Positions 57,905-64,000 of a stretch of DNA of 64,000 nt are shown in pieces. The stretch spans positions 173,506,004 through 173,570,003 of the forward strand of contig CM030368.1 of NCBI GenBank assembly GCA_017893485.1, given 5' to 3'. Both the position numbers and the translations under genes were made by a program. Source of the stretch: Hemerocallis citrina (Eukaryota > Streptophyta > Magnoliopsida > Asparagales > Asphodelaceae). The notes beneath the pieces are model-generated. The model was not told where the DNA came from. It did not search any database and worked only from the letters and a program-made list of their open reading frames with translations. How positions within the stretch are numbered: the first letter of the stretch is position 1; every line of letters begins with the position of its first letter.

Positions 57905-58122
57905 TGAGATGAGAGCCACGTGATTGACTATTCTGAGTTGACCCTTCGGCCGGATTTGACCTGTGAGATTCTGCCAGTTGCTATTGTGGATCGGCGGGAG
58001 AAAGTGCTTAAGAACAAGGTCATCAAGTTGGTTTGTGTTGCTTGGAATCCTCACTCACCCGGTGAGTCGACTTAGGAGCTGGAGGAGGAGATTCAGCAGA
58101 AGTTTCCTCATTTGTTTGTGTA
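57905..58122 (+). pseudogene. gypsy pol C-terminus, chromodomain-like tail
   Basis: Continuing after the MITE: TLRPDLTCEILPVAIVDRRE, KVLKNKVIKLVCVAWNPHSP, then ELEEEIQQKFPHLF before the stop at 58120. The last two blocks match the divergent chromodomain-type C-terminus of Tekay/Del integrases, thought to guide insertion to heterochromatin. Stops near 57930 and at 58073 interrupt it. Confidence 0.75.
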
Positions 58123-58203
58123 GTTTTTGTTTTGTTCTTTTTGGTTGTTTGGGGTTATCCTATGTATCTTCGTGTTTGAATTTCAAGGACGAAATTCTTC
58201 TTT

Positions 58204-58217
58204 TTAGGTGGGTAGGA
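58204..58217 (+). promoter_or_regulatory. polypurine tract of the gypsy element
   Basis: TTAGGTGGGTAGGA lies directly before the 3' LTR and is nearly the same as the tract at 13799. Confidence 0.9.
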
Positions 58218-58218
58218 T

Positions 58219-61200
58219 TGTAACTCCTGTTTTTTATTTTGTGTATTTTTAAGTGTAGTTTTCATTTTGGTGTATTTTTCCCTCTCTGTATTTCACTTGT
58301 ATTTCTTTTGGACCGTATATTGGATTTTATTTTCAATATACTTTGATTTTATTGTTCTTGTCTTCTTTTATTTGAATTCTTGATTCTTGTCCGTCTCTTG
58401 TTTCGTTCCTTTTTGCTCGAGCTGTTGTTATCTTCTCTATTTTAATTGTCCATACCCTATATTATTTTTCTATTATTCCGTTCTCTTTACCCTATCTATA
58501 TTTTGCTTGAATCCCTAATACCCATTTTAATTCCCTATATACTAAAACCAACCACCCAGTTAATTACCCGTGCTCTGTTGGTTTTTTTAACCAATACCAA
58601 TTCACAAATCCCATCCATTTAAAACTCTATACACTATTATCCTATACACAGACTATCTAAACCCATCTATACCATTTCCCTATTCAACTACCCAACCCGC
58701 TAGCCTAGAACCCGACTCAAAAACCCCCTACACTATTTTCCGCCGCTATCTGCCTACCCTACCTTTCAACCCTAATATAACCCCACTATATATATTTAAA
58801 CCCATGCACCCTAGCACCGCTAACCCCCCATCCTTGTGCTCCCATCCTGCTCTCTCTCTCTCCCTCACCCTGTGCACTCCTCCCGATCGACCTCGTTCCC
58901 CCTAGCTTCACCCCGACCACCTTGGGCACCCGCTGCACTTGCGCCCGTGTCCCTCTCCCTGTCTCCATCTCTCTTTGTCGTTCCCCTCTCTCTGTCCCTG
59001 TTCTAGCGCGCCGACCACAACAACAGCAGCTAGCGACGCCAGCACCGCCAACCGCCACTCTTTCTCTGGTCGTCTTGCCCCTCGTATTCTCGCCGTGATC
59101 GCTCGCAGTATTGGTTCTTATTTGTTCCTATCCCCTGCTCTTGCATGTGTTGCCGTGGTTCATTTCTTGAGTTCTTGTCCGTTGGTTCTTGGTGCGGGTG
59201 TGTTTTCATGCATTTGGATTTTGGTTGATCGTCGTTCGTTCGTTGTGTTCTCGTTGGTTCATGGGTTTTGCTCGTTTTTGGCTTGTGTGAACGTTGAGTT
59301 CGTTGGCCGAGAATCCGTTCCTGTTATTCTTGCTTGGAGTCGTTTTCTTCCGGTTAAGACAAGTAACTTGTATTAAATTTCTTTGCAAATACAAGTACTA
59401 AATACCGCTTGTAGTGTAGTTGTGTTCTAGAGAAAATTTGTGTGTGAATCTCCTTATTGATATTGTCTCTATAGTGATGATTCGACCATAGTTGCCTCAC
59501 GGCATACATGTCATGATATAACCTAGGATTGAACACATCTTGTTGCATATATGCGTGTTGCTCATGTGAGATCTTGTGCTCGTTCGTATTATTCGTGATA
59601 GACTTGTTGTGAACTTGTGAAATACCTTATACCATATTGCTTGGACATCTAGTATACTCTATTTCGTGTTTGGTCTTGTTTTGGATGATTCTATGTGAAC
59701 TAGTGGATTTTGTGCATATACAATATTTTCAGTTTTGCTGACTTTTCAGTTTTGATCAGTATTTTAGACCCTATTAAGGTCAGTATTTAAAAATATTTTG
59801 TGAACATGATTTGTAGAGAATTTTGTCTATTTTCCAACCCTTTTGACGGATCTCAGTTTCGATTTACAGTTTGTGAGTTATGTCTATTTTACTACAGTTG
59901 TGTCGAAAGATTTCCAGAATGTGTTTTCTATAATTTCTGAAGAGTAATCTATTTTTCTTATGGTATTAAAATTATTATTTTGATCCGAAATTTTGCTCAG
60001 CATTTCTTGACTTGATTGGGGTTTACCCAAATTTTTTGTGTATTTATTTGAGATGATTTACAAACCTTTTCATGCTTGCAAACAAAGATTTTTCCTGAAG
60101 AATTTTACTACTGTTCAGTAAAGAACTTGATTTTCGACCTATTTGGACTTGCTTTTTTTAAATTATTCTGAATATGAAAGTTAGTCTACTGTATCAATTT
60201 TATTAACCTTTTGGCAGATTTGGATTCGGATCTATGGTTTGTGAGATATTGCTGTTTTTGTACTGCAGTGTTTACAATTCCAGATTTACAAAACTACTAC
60301 ATCTTGATGTTTTCTGATTTTACTTGACTACTCTATTTTTGTTGGAAAATTATGAAACTTGTTTTTTTGTTACTATACATACATGGAAATACACCAGATT
60401 TTTCGTGGATTTATTTTATGAGTTTTCATGCAATTTTCCTGACTTTGAATACGATTTTCTGATTTCTGGCTGAACATATTTTCTGGATTCAAATCAGTTT
60501 TGACTCATATTTTTGTGAAATACTGTGTGACTTATTTATATTCGCTGGATTCGGTTGGGAGTCTATTTTCTAGAACTTTCGAAGGATTCAGGTTTTCATG
60601 TTTGTAACAACAGAAATCACTGTTTTACTACAGTATGGTCTTGCTGTCCTGAACTAGAAATTTGGTTATTTTATCCTTTTATGAGTTATCTTGCACCTGT
60701 ACATGTTTATCTTGCAACTTGAACTTGTCACATGATTATGCCATGTTATTCTTGATATGTTTTGCACACATACATGCTTATTGATGATAATAATAAATAA
60801 CCAAGTCAGGGTTTAAGGGAAAGAGCTAGTAGTGGATAATTCAAAAACGTGATTCACTGATCCTACTCGAAAGGGGATCCAGTGATCCTACGTGATTACT
60901 TGATACATGATACTTGACACGTGATTACTTGACACTTGCACGCAAGATACGTACTTGTCACTTGCATAACTTGACACGTGATACATGATACATGGAGCTT
61001 AGATTTCGATTACTTGATACTTGTCCCTGAGTACACTATCCTCTATGGTCCACTATGAAATCTAAAACGAAATTGATTGTTGTAGCAACCATGCGGTGTG
61101 GGATGCATGAAGTGCTACCTAGATAGTAATCATTACGAGACTTGATACATGATACTTGAACATGATACATGCTTACTTGATACTTGATTACATGTTTACT

Positions 61201-61854
61201 TGACTACATGATACATGAGACTCGATACAAGACACTTGATACATGATACTTGATACTTATTACTTGTTTACATGATCCTTGTTCACTTGACACTTTATAC
61301 ATGCTATTTGTACTTGTTCACCTTATCATCCTAGTTGTTATACATTATTATCATATCTATTCCATATTGTTTGTTAGCTTTTCCCATGTACTTGTATCCT
61401 GTATTACAAGCGGCTCGTAACTTGCATTGACGGGAGTTTGTTTTCTTTTTCCTATCCCTGCAATTGTTAAATTGTAGATTTTAGAGAACAGATTCCAGAT
61501 GGTATTGGGTGATATGAAGTATTTGTGCTGGATTTTGCTATTATTATTTCTTCTTTCTTGCTTTGAACAATTGTATCTTGGTACTTGAATTTATTTGTAT
61601 TTGGGCAATGTGACCCAGGATATTGACTTATTCAGATCATGATTATTTGAGATTAATATATTTTGGTTTCAGGTATTCTTGTTGGTATTTTGGTTCATAT
61701 GTTTATGATTGGTTGATTCTTTTGCTTCCGACTCTGATTATTCTTGTGAAATGTTGTAAAGATTCTTGAACAGCTTATGGATGATGAAAATCATTCGCTG
61801 GGCTTAGTCACGTAACCGTATTCCATATTCTCTTTTGGAAAGCAGGGCGTGACA
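58219..61854 (+). repeat. 3' LTR of the gypsy element, 3.64 kb
   Basis: Starts TGTAACTCCTG and ends GGGCGTGACA. TATATATATTTAAA at 58787-58800 before a CT-rich leader is the probable promoter. Diverged modules with CTTTTGACGGAT and TACTACAG cores recur near 59830, 60210 and 60560. A long minisatellite occupies about 60885-61330. No gene is called; the Cys/Phe-rich frame at 58939-59376 is not supported by any motif. Confidence 0.92.
60885..61330 (+). repeat. ACTTGATACATGATACTTG-type minisatellite in the LTR
   Basis: Short diverged units of ACTTGATAC and ACATGATAC recur many times, interrupted near 61020-61130 by a unique stretch with GAGTACACTATCC. The position corresponds to the TTATCTTG array of the LARD-like LTRs. 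Confidence 0.85.
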
Positions 61855-62942
61855 TGTTGATTCTAGAGGCTTAGTGATACCCAGGCACCGACAAAAGTAA
61901 TGGAAATGAATAATTAATTTGTGAGAAGTGGCCAATATGGGCTGTCGTCCTCGATATTTTTGTGTAAGACCGATAGGAAGGTAAACTAGCTCTAGGTAGT
62001 ATAATTTATTCATGTTCAAACTTACGAATTAGGCACTAAGTGAAGATGTAGTAAACTTGAGAAAACATGAGTGGAGGGCCTCTATATAGTCGGGCGATGG
62101 ATTCCGGAACTATAGACCCAGTCGGGCGGTGGATTCAGGGGTTGTGGTTGCTTGCGATGGAGGCGAGCCTTAATTAAATAGGAGATTATGATTGATCGGG
62201 CGGTAGATTTCGGGATTATGATTAGTCAGGTGGATAGTAGGTCGTACTCCAGTGTATATGCGTATACCGGGGGTAGAGGGACACTTGCGGGATGTTCGCA
62301 CGACGAGAATTCTGTATAGTCAAGCGGTGGATCTCCGGGACTAGAATCCGTACTCATGGAATGTCTAAACTTTACTTTATTACTGGGTAGTTATCATGGC
62401 AACGGATAAAACCCTTTAATGTGGAGTATGTAGGTGCTTCCCCACAGACCTATGTAGTATGTGATGCGTAGAATCCGAAAAAGTATGCATTAGTGTCATT
62501 GTAGTATAACATCTGCATTAGGCATTAAGTCATATCATACACTGACATGATTAGGATAGTCACTCTTTACACTTTTATATGCATTCAAGTTTGTGTTTGT
62601 TAAAGTAAGAGTTTTCGTTATAATACAGCACAGAGATCGTTGTTTATAACATTGCGTCGGTTGTAAGCAACTGACGTGCCCACAGATTTTCAGTACAGAG
62701 CTTAATTGGATTGGTAAGGACTTAAAGACGGTTGATGATAAAGATTATATTCATGATTAAAGCTTCTGTTATTAGAGTTGTATTTTATGTTGTAATTTAT
62801 TTAACTTCCGCTGTGTAACTCTGTAATAAACATTGTTGTGTAATAAAAGAAAAGTTTTAATTTCCTTGTAAAATTTTACGAATTTAAGTAAAAGATCCTG
62901 TTGTACTACAAATTATATATAAATGGAATTCGGGGTGTTACA
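61855..62942 (+). repeat. 3' part of another LTR
   Basis: The sequence after the gypsy 3' end runs coding-free to GGAATTCGGGGTGTTACA at 62942. The last 135 bp are the inverse of 52231-52366. Short GGGCGGTGGATT-type repeats lie at 62085-62340. It is probably the distal part of an LTR of a further gypsy family, cut on its left. Confidence 0.6.
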
Positions 62943-63046
62943 CATATCTAATTTCTATGCATTGCAAACAACAACAAAAGTCTTGATCAAATAATCCATA
63001 CTGATGAAAATAAAATTTAATTAATGAACTCTACAGTGCGAGGCAT

Positions 63047-64000
63047 GTGAACTTTATTTGTCAAGTGATTACTAAACACATTTTGTTAATAGTAACATGG
63101 AATACTGTTGATGATTCACCAAAAAAAGTACAACCTAACAAAAAAAAGGTAAAATTGTTAGAGGAAAATACTCGGTCCACCAATTTTATTTGTGTTGTAG
63201 GTGATGATAAGGCCAGTACTTGTACTAGTTGGTTATCAGATTTGGGAGCCACATGCCATGCTTGCAACAATAAAAGCCTGTTAACTGATCTCAAGGATGC
63301 GAACTAGTCTATCTCTATGGCGAATGGAGAATAAGCATGGTGCTTCAGATTAGAATTGCTAATCTCAGTCTTTCCTCAGGTAAAAATTTTATTTTGTGTA
63401 ATGTTAAATATGTACATGCTTCAACAACAAACTTAATCTCTATTAGCTTACTAAATCATGTTGGCATAGTAGTTTTCATGATTAGTGTAAAGCTATACTA
63501 TTAGTTAATTCATACTACTTTGATTGTGCTTATTTAGTCAGTGACATGTATAAACTTAGTTTAGCAAATGAATTGTATAGTCCTCTTACATGACAAAATA
63601 AGCTGAGACATGTGAACTATATTAAATTACTTGTTGCTAAAAGTTTTAACTTGTCAATTGATACATCCATAAAATATGACAAACGTGAAATGTGTGCTCA
63701 AACAAAGATCACTAGCAAATACTTTCATCATGTATCTAGGTACACAACTTTTTGAGCTAGTTCTTTCTGATATATGATATTTCAAAAATCGTAACGCAAG
63801 GAGGTTGGAAGTACTTAATCACTTTCATAGATGATTATTCTAGATATTGTCACATTTATTTGTTGAAATCAAAGGATGAAGAACTTGTGAAATTCAAATA
63901 ATTTAAAGACTATGTTGAAAATCAGTCAAATGCCAAAATTAAAAAGTTTAGATCTGATAGAGCTGGAGAATATCTCTCTTCAGAGAATTTTGCAATTCAC
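63047..64000 (+). pseudogene. decayed Ty1/copia protease-to-integrase fragment, running off the right edge
   Basis: WLSDLGATCHACNNKSLLTD (63229-63290) resembles the protease site with DSG changed to DLG. LRHVNYIKLLVAKSFN and MCAQTKITSKYFHHVS belong to the pre-integrase domain. The integrase core follows from about 63745: ELVLSDICDISKIVTQGGWK, YLITFIDDYSRYCHIYLLKS, KFRSDRAGEYLSSENF. Stops lie at 63305, near 63760 and 63898, among others. RT and LTRs are outside the window. The 62943-63046 stretch before it is AT-rich with nothing recognised. Confidence 0.82.

Larger units (their letters stand above)
52367..61854 (+). mobile_element. Tekay/Del-like Ty3/gypsy retrotransposon with 3.6 kb LTR, 5' LTR truncated
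   Basis: Order on the plus strand: last 440 bp of the 5' LTR, primer-binding site, gag with two knuckles, protease, RT, RNase H, integrase, a chromodomain-like C-terminus, polypurine tract and full 3' LTR. Domain order and C-terminal region fit chromoviruses of the Tekay/Del group (inference from motifs). A hAT MITE (57416-57896) interrupts the integrase end. Stops, frameshifts and changed catalytic residues make it inactive. It is the only element here with large LTRs and full pol coding, hence a model for the helper of the LARD-like elements. Confidence 0.92.

Noticed and set aside
58939..59376. A 145-codon Cys/Phe/Ser-rich frame as a secreted or membrane protein gene
   Set aside because: It lies entirely in the gypsy LTR leader, has no recognisable domain and no second copy to support coding.
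61140..61330. A CRISPR-like or satellite array
   Set aside because: The units are short, diverged and without spacers, and lie within an LTR; the context is plant nuclear DNA.

Overview
The window is plant nuclear DNA, most likely from a flowering plant and probably a eudicot, although I cannot name a species. The evidence is Ty1/copia and Ty3/gypsy retrotransposons, hAT and Mutator-like DNA transposons with MITEs, fragments of a CC-NBS-LRR resistance gene and an LRK10-like receptor kinase, and an intron-containing fragment of a GSK3/SHAGGY-like kinase. I found no intact host gene. It reads as repeat-rich intergenic sequence built by nested insertion.

Layout from left to right. 1-2919: 5' part of a SIRE-like copia element (minus strand) inserted into the interior of 2920-7444, a non-autonomous gypsy-type element with a 3.5 kb LTR (minus strand). 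7445-7993: unclassified DNA with GTCGAC palindromes. 7999-17472: a complete large-LTR non-autonomous element (plus strand, 5-bp target duplication CAATC); its 2.2 kb interior keeps a short gag, a protease scrap and a piece of initiator tRNA-Met. 17638-18725: NLR pseudogene with a duplicated P-loop segment. 18805-20670: a Mutator-like element with about 410-bp inverted repeats, a 9-bp target duplication and a captured SHAGGY-kinase fragment. 21141-26276: a nearly complete Tork-like copia (minus, duplication TAGGT). 27240-33625: a decayed copia element (plus). 33740-45863: a hAT transposon whose transposase is split by an Ale/Retrofit-like copia (34439-43049), which itself holds a 3.5 kb solo LTR (37328-40818, duplication ACGGA).

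45909-46369: Mutator-type MITE. 46519-47029: hAT MITE. 47058-50157: second solo LTR (duplication TTTCT). 50268-50489: near-palindromic hairpin repeat. 50505-50762: copia scrap. 51680-52225: receptor-kinase pseudogene. 52367-61854: a Tekay/Del-like gypsy element, the only one here with large LTRs and full pol coding; its 5' LTR is truncated, a hAT MITE sits in its pol end, and key catalytic aspartates are changed. 61855-62942: 3' part of another LTR. 63047-64000: decayed copia fragment running off the right edge.

The large-LTR elements share ends (TGTAAC...GTGACA), the primer-binding site, the polypurine tract and a gag start context, so the coding-poor elements could have been mobilised by relatives of the one at 52-62 kb. 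The points most worth a second look are the tRNA-Met fragment fused to a protease remnant, the kinase-capturing transposon, the intron-like interruptions in the gypsy reading frame, and a length-variable minisatellite enclosed by a conserved inverted repeat inside the LTRs.
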